A stretch of DNA of 64,000 nucleotides from Geobacteraceae bacterium (GCA_013336525.1 JAAXTM010000001.1:1-64000), one strand, 5' to 3'. Shown: positions 26,201 to 35,219, counted from the stretch's first letter. Notes: generated by a model from the sequence alone, not told the origin. Numbers and translations are program-made.

Positions 26201-29200
26201 GTTTGTAACCGGCAGTTGTGCGGTGACTACAGAAGGCATGCCAGCGCCGAGGTAGCTGGCTATCTCTCCTAATGTATGCAGGGAGCCCAGCTGCTCCGGG
26301 CCGATGACCGGTGAACCGGGCAAACGTTCCTGCAGAGCGGAAAGTATTTCAACCCGTTTGATGGAGTCGATGCCGAGGTCTGAATCAAGCCCCATCTCCA
26401 GTTCGAGCATTTCAATCGGATAACCGGTTTTCTCGCTGACAACTGACAGCAGACTCTCTGTGATCCTGTCACTGTTTACCGCCGGGACTGAAGGCGCCGA
26501 TGCAGGCATGGCCAAAACCGGCTGTGAAACCGGGGCTGCCACAGGAGTTGTTGCTGATGGTGCAGCCGCCGGGGCAGAGAATGACGTTGTCGGCAGCGGT
26601 GATCCCACGTGAAGGATACGGCTCTGCTGTTCCAGCAGGGTCTGAATCGTCCTGCTCGCGGTTTCCTGGCCTTCAAGAAAGCGGCGGTGAAGCTGGGCCG
26701 TGTCTTCCTGCATCTTCTGCAGTACTGACATTCCCTCCCTGGTGATCCGCAGGGAATCGGCCAGGATATCACGTGAAGCGGGGCTGCCGGCGGGAGCGGC
26801 GGACGGTCCAGAAGTAATGTTTGGTAATGACGGTTGAAAAGCGGCTTGTGGTGCAACCGGGGCGCTCGGCGCACGTTTTTGTCTTGGCTTGACGTAGTTA
26901 GCGCCACAGATTGGAATTGTCATGGCCGGTTTTTTTGCATTGGCCTGTTTCGGCGGCGTATAACCTTCATCCCATTTGACAAGCTGTGCAGAGTGGCCAA
27001 GTACGGCAATTTGAGCCAGACAGCGGGCCAGATCAACCATGCCGGAGTGTTTGCCGCTCGAGGCGTCAACCGCCACAACGGTGTATGCGTTGTCGCCGAG
27101 AATCGACTTGACCAGACCGCTCAACCTTGAGCCGGGGCCTACTTCTACAAATGTTTTAACACCGGCGGCGTACATTGCCTCTATTTCAGCCACAAACTCC
27201 ACCGGCTTTGCCAGCTGTCCTGCCAAAAGTTCCTTGGCGGCGGCTTCGTTGGCCGGGTATTCGGCGGCTGTTGTGTTGGAAAAAACCGGAATATTGCCGG
27301 CGACAAGCTGCATGCCGGACAGAGCAGCCAGGAGTGGTGCAGCGGCATCGGCAACCAATGAACTATGGAAGGCGGCGGCAACCGGCAGCTGTTTGCAGAC
27401 CAGTTTGCGAGAGTTGCAGGCCGAAACGGCCCGGGTGATTTCGTCACTTTTGCCGGAAAGAACAAATTGGGCAGGGGCATTGCAATTGGCAATGACCAGA
27501 TCGAGCTTTTCTTCTTCAATCAGGCATTTAACGTCTGCCAGTGGTGCGGAGACAGCAAGCATACTGCCTTTATCCCCCTTTCCGTCTGCCATAAGCTGGC
27601 CGCGCAGTCGTGAAAGGGCATGAAACGAGGTTTCTTCCAGGCGTCCGGCAGCGCAGAGAGCGGTCAGTTCACCGTAACTGTGGCCGGCTGTTGCTTCCGG
27701 GGTAATACCAAATGTTTCCAGTACCCGCAGGGCACCCAGGCTGACCGAACCTATGGCTGGCTGGGCAATATCTGTGGCTCGCAGAGCCTCTTCCTGCTGT
27801 TTTAAGCCATCCTGGGCGAAGGCAGAAGCCGGATAGATCAGGTCGGTCAGGCGTGTACTGGTTGCATGGGAGAAGCCGCTCTCTGCAGCAGTGATAGTCG
27901 CTATCATCTCGGGGAAGGTACAGGCCAGGTCACGCAGCATGCCGGTGTACTGGGCGCCTTGACCTGGAAAAAGTATGCCGAGTTTGCCGGCTACCGGTCC
28001 GGCGGCAAAGTAGGCTCCGTCCGGGCTGTTCCAGGCAGTTGTCGAGTTCTTGCGCAGCATGGCCAGGGCATTGGCGCAGAGTGATTTAAGGTTGGTCTTG
28101 TTCCGTTCTACTACCAGCACCAGACGACAGGGGGCTGCTGCGTCGAAGTCGGCACGCAGAGCAGAGGCCTGTGCCCGCATTTCTTCCCAGGACTGTTCAT
28201 TGCTGAAAGCAGAAAGTGCCGTTTCCAGGGCTGCTGCATCGACCCCAGAAAATGCCAGGATCTGGACGTTGCCATCCCAGTCGGCCTTGCTGTCAGTTGG
28301 CCGGTACTCCTCCAGCACGGTATGAAAATTGGAACCGCCGAAGCCGAAGGCACTGACCGCCGCACGACGCGGAGCACCGGGAGAAATCCAGGGGCGCTTT
28401 TTAGATGTGATATAGAAAGGGGTCGCGCCATCCGAAACTTCCTTGAGCGGCTTATCTACCTTGATGGTAGGAGGGAGAACCTTGTGATGAAGGGCAAGCG
28501 CCGCTTTGATCAAACCGGCTGCTCCGGCGGCTGCCTTGGTGTGTCCAATCTGAGATTTAACAGAACTGAGTGCGCACCACGGTTTGTCTGCCTCGCCGTA
28601 TATCTCACGCAGGGCTGACACTTCTACTGCGTCACCAACCTTGGTGCCGGTGCCGTGTGCCTCCACCAGACCGATACTTTCCGGGGTGATTCCTGCACGC
28701 TGATATGCGTCAATGATGGCTTTTTTCTGGCCGGAGGCACTCGGGGTGTAGATCGCTTCACCTTTGCCGTCACTGGAGGAACCAACGCCGCGTATAACCG
28801 CATAGATCCGGTCTTTGTCGCGTTCCGCGTCGGCAAGTCTCTTGATGACAACGAGGCCGAGCCCCTCGCCCAGAATTGTGCCGTCGGCGTTCGCATCAAA
28901 TGGTTTGGCGTTGCCTGAGGCGGAAAGTGCCGGGGTTTTACTGAAGCACATATACATAAAGATGTCGTTGAAAGTGTCAATCCCGCCGGTGACCACCATG
29001 TCTGATTTGCCTGTGGCCAGTTCCATGCTGGCAAGATGCAGTGCGCTGAAGGAACTGGCGCACGCGGCATCTACCGTACAGTTGGTACCGCCCAGGTCGA
29101 ACTGTTTGCTGATCCGTCCCGCAACGACATTTCCGAGCAGGCCCGGAAAGGAATTCTCCTGCCAGGGGACATAAGAATCGGAGATCCGCTGAACTACGTC

Positions 29201-29707
29201 TGCGGCGGTTGTGTCGTCTACACCGGCATCCTTCAGTGCCTCACGCCAGTGGGGGTGGCCAAGGCGTGCCCCCAGAGGTATTACCAGCTCAAGAGTGCCG
29301 GTAACACCAAGTATGACGCTCACACGGCCACGGTCATAGTCGCGGTCGGCACCGTAACCGGCATCCCGTAGAGCCTGTCCGGCAGCTACGAGTCCGAGGA
29401 GCTGGGAGGTGTCGATAGCCTCCAGGGTAGCGGGGGGAATGTTGAATTCCATCGGGTTGAACGGGATTGAGGAAAGAAATCCGCCCCGTTGTCCGTAGGT
29501 CATATCGGGAGCTGCCGGATTCTGGTTGTAATAATCGGCGACGTGCCAATGGGTTGGCGGGATGTCGGTAATCGCGTCGATTCCTTCGCGGATGTTTGCC
29601 CAATAGGCGCTGCTGTCTTCAGCCTGTGGAAAATGACAGCCGATGCCGATAATTGCCAGAGCTATCCCGTCAGCGGGAATATTACTATCCAATTCTTCCT
29701 GTTTCAC
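23252..29707 (-). CDS. pfaA: Pfa synthase PfaA-like / Pfa2-like subunit: KS-AT-ACPx3-KR-DH
   Basis: A 2151-residue iterative polyketide-type synthase subunit for long polyunsaturated acyl chains. Domains in order: ketosynthase (1-460) with VDAACASSFSALHLA, HGTGTKVGDAVEV and GHTKAAAGAAG; malonyl-type acyltransferase (about 545-870) with FPGQGAQYTGML and AGHSYGELTAL; an Ala/Pro linker; three tandem ACPs (about 1075, 1165 and 1255 onward), each with LGIDSIKR carrying the phosphopantetheine serine; ketoreductase (Rossmann motif VVVITGGGRGVTAA near 1577); and a C-terminal PKS-type dehydratase with SHVIDGKAVLPMAM near 1882. The GTG start at 29707 overlaps the pfaD stop and has AAGGAGT upstream. Confidence 0.93.
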   Translation of the reverse strand: MKQEELDSNIPADGIALAIIGIGCHFPQAEDSSAYWANIREGIDAITDIPPTHWHVADYYNQNPAAPDMTYGQRGGFLSSIPFNPMEFNIPPATLEAIDTSQLLGLVAAGQALRDAGYGADRDYDRGRVSVILGVTGTLELVIPLGARLGHPHWREALKDAGVDDTTAADVVQRISDSYVPWQENSFPGLLGNVVAGRISKQFDLGGTNCTVDAACASSFSALHLASMELATGKSDMVVTGGIDTFNDIFMYMCFSKTPALSASGNAKPFDANADGTILGEGLGLVVIKRLADAERDKDRIYAVIRGVGSSSDGKGEAIYTPSASGQKKAIIDAYQRAGITPESIGLVEAHGTGTKVGDAVEVSALREIYGEADKPWCALSSVKSQIGHTKAAAGAAGLIKAALALHHKVLPPTIKVDKPLKEVSDGATPFYITSKKRPWISPGAPRRAAVSAFGFGGSNFHTVLEEYRPTDSKADWDGNVQILAFSGVDAAALETALSAFSNEQSWEEMRAQASALRADFDAAAPCRLVLVVERNKTNLKSLCANALAMLRKNSTTAWNSPDGAYFAAGPVAGKLGILFPGQGAQYTGMLRDLACTFPEMIATITAAESGFSHATSTRLTDLIYPASAFAQDGLKQQEEALRATDIAQPAIGSVSLGALRVLETFGITPEATAGHSYGELTALCAAGRLEETSFHALSRLRGQLMADGKGDKGSMLAVSAPLADVKCLIEEEKLDLVIANCNAPAQFVLSGKSDEITRAVSACNSRKLVCKQLPVAAAFHSSLVADAAAPLLAALSGMQLVAGNIPVFSNTTAAEYPANEAAAKELLAGQLAKPVEFVAEIEAMYAAGVKTFVEVGPGSRLSGLVKSILGDNAYTVVAVDASSGKHSGMVDLARCLAQIAVLGHSAQLVKWDEGYTPPKQANAKKPAMTIPICGANYVKPRQKRAPSAPVAPQAAFQPSLPNITSGPSAAPAGSPASRDILADSLRITREGMSVLQKMQEDTAQLHRRFLEGQETASRTIQTLLEQQSRILHVGSPLPTTSFSAPAAAPSATTPVAAPVSQPVLAMPASAPSVPAVNSDRITESLLSVVSEKTGYPIEMLELEMGLDSDLGIDSIKRVEILSALQERLPGSPVIGPEQLGSLHTLGEIASYLGAGMPSVVTAQLPVTNNVTETLLAVVSEKTGYPIEMLELEMGLDSDLGIDSIKRVEILSALQERLPGSPVIGPEHLGSLHTLGEIAAYLGAGMTAGSSASVQSPGANNVSETLLAVVSEKTGYPVEMLELEMGLDSDLGIDSIKRVEILSALQERLPGSPVIGPEHLGSLHTLGEIACFLEQGAAAPLKQSGAATVTVAEQESERTSVLNRSTVVPVLLSRSDETFQIADNGTIWITDDGSSFSGELCSILSDQGRAVRLVKVDEKLDKLPLDAISGLVIIAPAAGSDDSFLENAFLLLKKAAPSLRRSAAEGGAFFSTVSRLDGAFAFDTGSNLVDPLSGGLAGLAKTAAHEWPEVTCKAIDLGAFPDTSAAVHALAEELFLTGPVELGLKPAGRITLAPADLPALINPSTPPLQPGDVVVITGGGRGVTAAAAIALAKAYRPTLVLLGRSQEPQPEPAWLTPLSGESDIKKAILQQSPGKLHPKDIEERYHAVIAGRELKATLAAIEAIGGHALYRACDIRDNDAVSSLFQTIRQEHGPIRGIVHGAGVLADRLINDKTVEQFASVYSTKVSGLRSLLAAAGSDDLRIIALFGSTTGRFGRSGQVDYAVANEVLNKMAQAESRRRPACRTVCINWGPWDGGMVTPALKKVFSGEGIGLIRLAAGGELLAREIAAMDAPVEIVALAETGEKPLSVTVTSAARPLAEAFSLTLTVDDYPFIRSHVIDGKAVLPMAMIVEWLAHGALHGNPGFRFHGFNDLRICKGVTFEQTSPCILHVLAGRAEKRDSLHYVPVELTSTSSDGRSILHARAEIVLTTKLMEGIRSIVDLPTTPYPHDSGSIYDHERLFHGPYLQGIEQVGGCSSKGISALVKAAPEPSKWVRQPLRNSWITDPLVMDCAFQLMILWSFERFGSGSLPSFAGRYRQFQESFPGHGAQIAIRVTAEREHGASADIEFLDRNTGKLIARLEGYECVIDPSLELAFRRNQLSGPGCVVQEAA
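25730..26460 (-). repeat. Three near-identical tandem ACP-coding repeats
   Basis: Three direct repeats of about 270 bp (spacing 273 and 267 bp between equivalent points at 25835, 26108 and 26375) encode the three ACP domains. The protein core from VVSEKTGYP to the end of SLHTLGEIA differs at only a handful of residues between copies. Such repeats can gain or lose units by recombination. Confidence 0.85.
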
Positions 29708-31167
29708 GAAAGATACTCCTTGATTTGTGTGTACTCGAGCGGTTTAACATTTAAAGCTTCCAGCGGGAGCTGGATACCCTGATAACGGAGGATATTGGCA
29801 CGGGTCAGCATCGCCGCGCCTAAGAGGATATTCAGGGCAACTATTGAAACGGCACGCCGTGCGGGGCCTTCCAGAAAACTGCCGCTAACCCATTCATTGA
29901 AGGCGCCCATGGCCGGGCCGCACCAGACCTGATAGTCGATCTTGCGTGAACTCTCGCCGTCTTTGGCCCAGTGGGCCGCCTGCCCCAGATACCAGCGAAA
30001 AACGAGCGCCATAAGGTGTTTCGGATCGCGTTCGGCACGCTCAACCTGGCGCGGGTCACGTTCCATAAAAAAACTGCGAGTGTTCTGCCAGACATCATTC
30101 AAGCTTACCTGAAAAATTGTTTTTTCCAATTTATCACGTTCCGTGGCCGGGATATCATCGATACAAGCATAGGCACGGTAGATCTCGTACAGTTTGGCTG
30201 CCCGCATCGGAAACATGGTGCCACGTTTCAGAACCTGCACGGTGACCCCCATCTCGAACATATCGGCAGCAGGCGCCATGCTTACATCGGCCTGGCGTGT
30301 CTCGGCGAGCATTTTTCGCACTTCGTCGGATGTGCCGGATTCGATGCACGACTGGTTAACCGATCCGGTCATGATATAGGCGGCGCCCATGGCAAAAGCG
30401 GCTGCAGCCGCGGCCGGGGTGGCGATTCCGCCGCCAAGACCGGCACGAAGTTTCAATGAGTAACCATATTTCGCCTGCATACGTACCGCAACACTCTGGA
30501 TGGTCGGGAAGAGGGCGAGGGCCGGTCGATTGTCGGTATGGCCGCCGGAATCCGCCTCTGCGGTGATCTCCTGAGCCATGGGGATATGTGCGGCAAGTTC
30601 GGCCTGTTCCGCGGTGATGGCGCCTTCGGCAACAAGTTCCATCAGGAGCTTTTCAGGTGGAGGGGAGAAGAACTTTTCAGCCAGCTCTTCTCGCGAAACC
30701 TTGGCAATAATTCTGTTCGGGACGACAATGGTACCGTCAGCCAGTCGATGAATGCCGTGGGTCCGGTAACGGACCAGATTCAGAGTCAGAGCAAGAAAAG
30801 CCGATGCTTCGACGATTCGCACACCCTTGCGGATGTATAATTCGGTCAGGGCTTTTTCAAGATCCGGTTCTTGCGGAGAGTGAATCAGGTTGAAACCACA
30901 GGGGAAGTTGGCGCTGGCAAGACGATCTACCGCGGCCTCAACGACACTAAATGGCAGTCCGGCTGCGCCGAAGAAACCGAGCATTCCGGCTCGGCCTAAT
31001 TCCTCAACCATTGCAACTGAGCTGATCCCCTTGGCCATGGAACCACCCAGATATGGATAACGAAGGCCAAGGTCAGAGCAGAAACCTGGGTCACCCAATC
31101 GTTCGCAGATATTTTTCAAACTTTCTGAGGTTCCGAGTTCGTAATTTTGTATTGATAATGCTTCCAA
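29704..31167 (-). CDS. pfaD: PfaD-family trans-acting enoyl reductase
   Basis: A 487-residue FMN-dependent TIM-barrel enzyme of the PfaD / PksE family, the trans-acting enoyl reductase of Pfa synthases. Visible are the nitronate-monooxygenase-like start of the barrel (LGGSMAKGISSVAMVEELGRAG), the substrate-binding EADSGGHTDNRP, the FMN phosphate-binding GLGGGIATPAAAAAAFAMGA and GSVNQSCIESGTSD. In marine bacteria pfaD follows pfaC; here it comes first, as in myxobacterial pfa1. The start is TTG at 31167 with CTGGAG eight bases upstream; no ATG or GTG nearby fits. It overlaps pfaA by GTGA. Confidence 0.93.
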   Translation of the reverse strand: MEALSIQNYELGTSESLKNICERLGDPGFCSDLGLRYPYLGGSMAKGISSVAMVEELGRAGMLGFFGAAGLPFSVVEAAVDRLASANFPCGFNLIHSPQEPDLEKALTELYIRKGVRIVEASAFLALTLNLVRYRTHGIHRLADGTIVVPNRIIAKVSREELAEKFFSPPPEKLLMELVAEGAITAEQAELAAHIPMAQEITAEADSGGHTDNRPALALFPTIQSVAVRMQAKYGYSLKLRAGLGGGIATPAAAAAAFAMGAAYIMTGSVNQSCIESGTSDEVRKMLAETRQADVSMAPAADMFEMGVTVQVLKRGTMFPMRAAKLYEIYRAYACIDDIPATERDKLEKTIFQVSLNDVWQNTRSFFMERDPRQVERAERDPKHLMALVFRWYLGQAAHWAKDGESSRKIDYQVWCGPAMGAFNEWVSGSFLEGPARRAVSIVALNILLGAAMLTRANILRYQGIQLPLEALNVKPLEYTQIKEYLS

Positions 31168-31524
31168 TGGTAAATCTCCAGGTTATTGTGTCCGGCTGTC
31201 TTGGATGAACTCTTTACAGTCTTAAAAGCAGTCACAACCAGAGGCTCATAGTCTGATCAAAGTAAACGTCTAAAAATATATGAATTGGAATGATAATACA
31301 AGAAAATGCCTTGATAGTGATAATATTTGCCAAAAAAATAATGATGCTGAGCGGAATTTTTAAAAACTATCAAAAGGTTCCCGGTTAAGAGTATTCGAAA
31401 GTTTTGGTAGGTAGGGGCTTTACAGGAATGTTGGATATTTGGCTGAATTTGATGTGTTAATTGAGGTTGTTATGTAAAACGTCTTTGACTCTTTGTGGGT
31501 TTATAGGCTGTGGAATACGGCGAT
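31168..31524. other. AT-rich leader region upstream of the pfa-ole operon
   Basis: This 357-bp gap separates the HDOD gene from pfaD on the same strand and must hold the operon promoter unless transcription reads through. It is strongly AT-rich. I see no clear sigma-70 or sigma-54 promoter, no terminator hairpin for the HDOD gene and no coding frame. Confidence 0.5.
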
Positions 31525-32844
31525 TTAACCTAAAAAATCCCACGCATCTTTGTACATGTTTTTTACCTGTCCAATCTGTTTGTTTACGCTCTCCTGCTGT
31601 ATTTCGTTATTTTTAAAATTTGACTCCGAATATCTGTTGCATTGTGCCATGCTGAGAAATATCTCGCCATTTGTACCCGGCTGATCACTGGTATGTGCCA
31701 TAGTGTTGGCCAGATAAACTAATTCAACCATGCTTCTGTTTGTTGTCGCTTTGTCAGGTGAGTGGTGATACTGGATGCATTCTAGTAAGTCTTCACCAAA
31801 ATTCCATTTTTTTGCCAGCAGATATCCAATTTCGGTATGATTTTCCTCGACCACCTTAGCTCGGAGTTTGGTGGGTAGCATATATTCGTCAAGCATATCG
31901 AGCATTACGGTTTTTCCGATATCGTGCAGCAGTCCGCAGATGAAGGCTAATTCATAATCAGAGGACAAGTCACGAGCTATTTGACGGGCAATCATTGCGC
32001 ACACCAGGCTATGGCTCAGTACCATTCTTACTTCACCAGTATTCTTGGGGCTAAAACTGCTGAGAGCGTGTACTGCTACAATACTCACCAATGACTTCAG
32101 GCCAATAAGAACTACGGCTTCTTTCAGTGTAGATATTTTAGCAGCGGTCTTGTAATAGGGCGAATTACAGATTCTGAGAATCTTGGCTGCGATTATCTGG
32201 TCAGTGATACAGTCGACAATTGTTTCAATGGAGGCGGTTGGGTCTTCGATTTTTTTCTGGATCTGCTGGATAATGTCCGGTACGGCGGGGAGATCGATAT
32301 TGCCGTTCATGATGTCGTTTCTGAGTTTATTTACAATATGATTTATATCTGTTGGGCTCCCCTTTCTTGTTTCATCAAATTTATTTACTGATTCCATAAG
32401 CAGCATAGATGTATTTATTGATATCGGACCATGCAGTACAGAGCTTGGTATATCAGAATTAAATTCAAATTTACCGGTTTGCCATTTAAGAACATCCATC
32501 ACCGCAGACAGTGAAATATTGCGGATCGTTTCATTTATAATTTCAGTACTGATAATATTTTCAGATATCAAATAGCCGATGAAAGGTAGCCCAAGCTTAT
32601 CGGAAATTGATTTTTTTTCCCGAAGATCCTGAAGACCCAGATCTGATTCAAGCAACAGAAAGTCGTCAAAAAGCTCATTATTAAGCCCTGAATCAACTAA
32701 AATGATCTTGCCGTTCTGAAAGTAGAACTTTTTCTGCAGCCCATTATAAGAGAGGACAAGAGTGCCGGAACGCTTGCTGTTGTCGGCCCACTGGATTAAG
32801 TCTAATATGGAAATAAAACTGAGACATCCGTGCATTGTTTGCAT
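31525..32844 (-). CDS. PATAN (DUF4388) plus HDOD domain signalling protein
   Basis: A 439-residue cytoplasmic protein. The N-terminal about 150 residues form a PATAN/DUF4388 domain (FISILDLIQWADNSKRSGTLVLS, KFYFQNGKIILVDSG, MDVLKWQTGKFEFN). The C-terminal half is an HDOD domain with LPAVPDIIQQIQ, ICNSPYY, LKEAVVLIGLKSL and an HD-like ICGLLHDIGKTVML motif. HDOD proteins act in regulation of motility, c-di-GMP or stress responses without proven catalysis. The open frame reaches a TTG at 32898, but ATG 32844 has the best site (AGGAATTGAT). It lies upstream of the pfa operon on the same strand; a regulatory link is possible but unproven. Confidence 0.85.
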   Translation of the reverse strand: MQTMHGCLSFISILDLIQWADNSKRSGTLVLSYNGLQKKFYFQNGKIILVDSGLNNELFDDFLLLESDLGLQDLREKKSISDKLGLPFIGYLISENIISTEIINETIRNISLSAVMDVLKWQTGKFEFNSDIPSSVLHGPISINTSMLLMESVNKFDETRKGSPTDINHIVNKLRNDIMNGNIDLPAVPDIIQQIQKKIEDPTASIETIVDCITDQIIAAKILRICNSPYYKTAAKISTLKEAVVLIGLKSLVSIVAVHALSSFSPKNTGEVRMVLSHSLVCAMIARQIARDLSSDYELAFICGLLHDIGKTVMLDMLDEYMLPTKLRAKVVEENHTEIGYLLAKKWNFGEDLLECIQYHHSPDKATTNRSMVELVYLANTMAHTSDQPGTNGEIFLSMAQCNRYSESNFKNNEIQQESVNKQIGQVKNMYKDAWDFLG

Positions 32845-32982
32845 ATCAATTCCTGCCGTGTGTTTTGACCAATATGACATTAAATCTGTTTTTTTCAATT
32901 TTTATTTTAGATTTTGAAATTATTTTATTTGTTAGTTTGAGTTTTTTATTTTTGAGATCAGATTTGTTGAAAAGAATTACAC

Positions 32983-33017
32983 AAAAAAGGCCTCCGGAAT
33001 CATACATTCCGGAGGCC
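32983..33017 (-). terminator. Rho-independent terminator of htpG
   Basis: A perfect 12-bp stem GGCCTCCGGAAT / ATTCCGGAGGCC with a 5-base loop, followed on the minus strand by six Ts. It begins 30 bp after the htpG stop codon. Confidence 0.9.
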
Positions 33018-33046
33018 GTGCAGTTTTTGAAAAATGCTTGAATAGT

Positions 33047-34981
33047 CTACATAGCAGCTTTGACCATCAGGTCGCTTACCAGTTTGGTAAAGCGGAGCGG
33101 ATCTTTTATCGTAGAGCCTTCCGTCAGAAGAGCCTGATCGTAGAGCAGATCGGCATAATCAGCCAGTGCGGCAGCCGAGGCATCTTTCTGATGAATTGAT
33201 GCCATAGCCTTTAGAATTGCATGGTCAGGGTTCAGCTCCAGAATCCGTTTTGATTCCGGAACTGTCTGGTTCATGGCCTTCATGATGCGCTCCATGTTGG
33301 CGTTCATGCCGTATTCATCGGCGACCAGACAGCAGGCGCTGTCGGTCAGACGGTTGGAAAAGCGGACCTCCTTGACCTTATCCTTCAGTCGATCACTCAT
33401 CAGGGAAATAAGGTCGCTAAATTCCTTCTGAGCCTCTTCACGCTTCTTTTCCTTTGCCTGTTTCTCTTCTTCGCTGTCCAGGCTTATATCGCCGCGGTCA
33501 ACCGCTTTGAGATGCTTTTCATCATACTCGGTCAGTGATTGCACAACCCACTCATCGACCGGGTCGGTCAGGAAGAGTACTTCGTAACCTTTGGCACGGA
33601 AGGCTTCAAGGTGAGGTGACTGCTCGAGTGTCTCGCGGCTTGCACCGGTAATGTAGAAAATATCTTTCTGGCCTTCCGGCATCCGGGCAACGTAATCTTT
33701 CAGGCAAACAAAAGAGCCGGCTTCGGTAGAGGTGCTTTCAAACAGCATCAGCTCCTGCAGCTTTTCTTTGTTGGCGTAATCGAAGTGCATACCCTCTTTG
33801 ATTACCTGGCCAAATTCCTTCCAGAAAGTAACGTATTGGTCGAAGTTTTGGTCCTTAACTTCCGAAAGTGTCGAAAGAATCTTGCCAACCAGGCTTTTCT
33901 GGATGCGCTTGATCTGCACATCTTCCTGAAGTATTTCACGGGACACATTCAACGGCAGATCGGATGAGTCTACGACACCCTTGACAAAACGGAGGTAGTC
34001 CGGAATCAGCTCTTCACACTTGTCGCTGATAAAAACGCGTCGCACATAAAGCTGGAGACCTTTCTTGCGATCGTTCATGAACATATCGAACGGTTTCTTG
34101 GCCGGCAGATAGAGCAGGGCCTTGAATTCGCTGGCTCCTTCCGCAGAAAAATGAATCGTGCGGAACGGTGCGTCGTAATCGTGGGAAACGTGCTTGTAGA
34201 ACTCGGTGTATTCCTCTTCTGTGACATCGCTTTTGGCGCGAGCCCAGATCGCTTTCATCGAGTTAAGTGTCTGTTCTTCAGTTTTATCGATGGTGCCGGC
34301 CCCCTCGATTTCCTTGCCGTCGGCATCTTTCACCGTCTCCGAGCGGGTAACATCCATGACAACCGGATACTGGATGTAGTCGGAGTACTTTTTGACGATC
34401 GAGCGGATCTTCCATTCGTCCAGATACTGCTTGAATTCTTCTTTGAGGTGCAGGGTGATCTCGGTGCCGCGCAGCTCGCGGGTACAATCTTCGACCGTAT
34501 AGCTTCCGTCGCCGGTGGATTCCCAGCGGCAGCCGTCTGTGGCTGCTCCACCCTTGCGGGTCTCCATCGTTACCCGGTCAGCTACCATGAATGAAGCATA
34601 GAAGCCGACGCCGAACTGACCGATCATCTCTGGATTCTCACTTGCTGCCTTTTCCTTCAGTGACTGCATGAAAGCCTTGGTTCCGGAACGGGCGATGGTG
34701 CCGATATTCTCTTCAACTTCGGCCATATTCATACCGATGCCGTTGTCGCGGATAATCAGCGTGCCAGCTTCTTTATCCGGAATCAGCTTGATCTTCCAGT
34801 CGCTGTTACCTTCCAGAAGCGCTTCGTCGGAATGTGATTCAAAACGTATTTTGTCGATGGCGTCTGAAGCGTTGGAAATTAATTCGCGGAGAAAGATATC
34901 TTTGTTGGAATAGAGTGAGTGGATTACCAGATCAAGTAATTGCTGTACTTCGGTCTGGAACTGTTTGGTTGTTTTGGACAT
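33047..34981 (-). CDS. htpG: Chaperone protein HtpG (Hsp90)
   Basis: A 644-residue ATP-dependent Hsp90-type chaperone. The GHKL ATPase N-domain shows [23 protein letters not shown] and [15 protein letters not shown]. The middle domain has the catalytic-Arg loop region [17 protein letters not shown], and the C-terminal dimerisation domain follows to residue 644. The ATG at 34981 is preceded by GAAGGAGACG; 18 codons of upstream frame are not used. It is monocistronic, with its own terminator downstream. Length is normal for the family. Confidence 0.97.
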   Translation of the reverse strand: MSKTTKQFQTEVQQLLDLVIHSLYSNKDIFLRELISNASDAIDKIRFESHSDEALLEGNSDWKIKLIPDKEAGTLIIRDNGIGMNMAEVEENIGTIARSGTKAFMQSLKEKAASENPEMIGQFGVGFYASFMVADRVTMETRKGGAATDGCRWESTGDGSYTVEDCTRELRGTEITLHLKEEFKQYLDEWKIRSIVKKYSDYIQYPVVMDVTRSETVKDADGKEIEGAGTIDKTEEQTLNSMKAIWARAKSDVTEEEYTEFYKHVSHDYDAPFRTIHFSAEGASEFKALLYLPAKKPFDMFMNDRKKGLQLYVRRVFISDKCEELIPDYLRFVKGVVDSSDLPLNVSREILQEDVQIKRIQKSLVGKILSTLSEVKDQNFDQYVTFWKEFGQVIKEGMHFDYANKEKLQELMLFESTSTEAGSFVCLKDYVARMPEGQKDIFYITGASRETLEQSPHLEAFRAKGYEVLFLTDPVDEWVVQSLTEYDEKHLKAVDRGDISLDSEEEKQAKEKKREEAQKEFSDLISLMSDRLKDKVKEVRFSNRLTDSACCLVADEYGMNANMERIMKAMNQTVPESKRILELNPDHAILKAMASIHQKDASAAALADYADLLYDQALLTEGSTIKDPLRFTKLVSDLMVKAAM

Positions 34982-35108
34982 AATCGGTACGTCTCCTTCA
35001 GCGTGATGGTATCTCAATAGGGTCAACATAATCATAATGTTTCAGGTTTTCAAGGGGGACCTGTAAAAAACCGGATTCATTAAACTGCCGGCTCGCATCT
35101 ATACACAA

Positions 35109-35136
35109 TTGATTCTCAAGCCAGTTGTGTTATAGT
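35109..35136 (+). promoter_or_regulatory. Candidate sigma-70 promoter for the S1-domain gene
   Basis: TTGATT (35109-35114) and TATAGT (35131-35136) are separated by 16 bp, in the gap between the divergent htpG and S1-domain genes. An ACACAA / TTGTGT inverted pair (35103-35108 and 35125-35130) overlaps it and could be an operator. Confidence 0.45.
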
Positions 35137-35219
35137 CCGGAGCTGACAAGTCGGAACACAATAAAAAATAAAGATTTGGATGAAATATTTTAAAAACTAT
35201 TCAAAGGAGTAATACACAG

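Noticed and set aside
25730-26460. Regularly spaced repeats resembling an array
   Set aside because: They are about 270 bp apart and code for ACP domains in a continuous frame; not a CRISPR array.
31168-31300. Sigma-54 or sigma-70 promoter before pfaD
   Set aside because: Candidate boxes had wrong spacing (TTGTGA / TAAAGA at 15 bp; GG and GC 8 bp apart), so no promoter is called.
35038-35160. Heat-shock promoter for htpG
   Set aside because: CTTGAGA is present on the minus strand, but no CCCATNT-like -10 occurs at 13-15 bp; CIRCE-type repeats are also absent.
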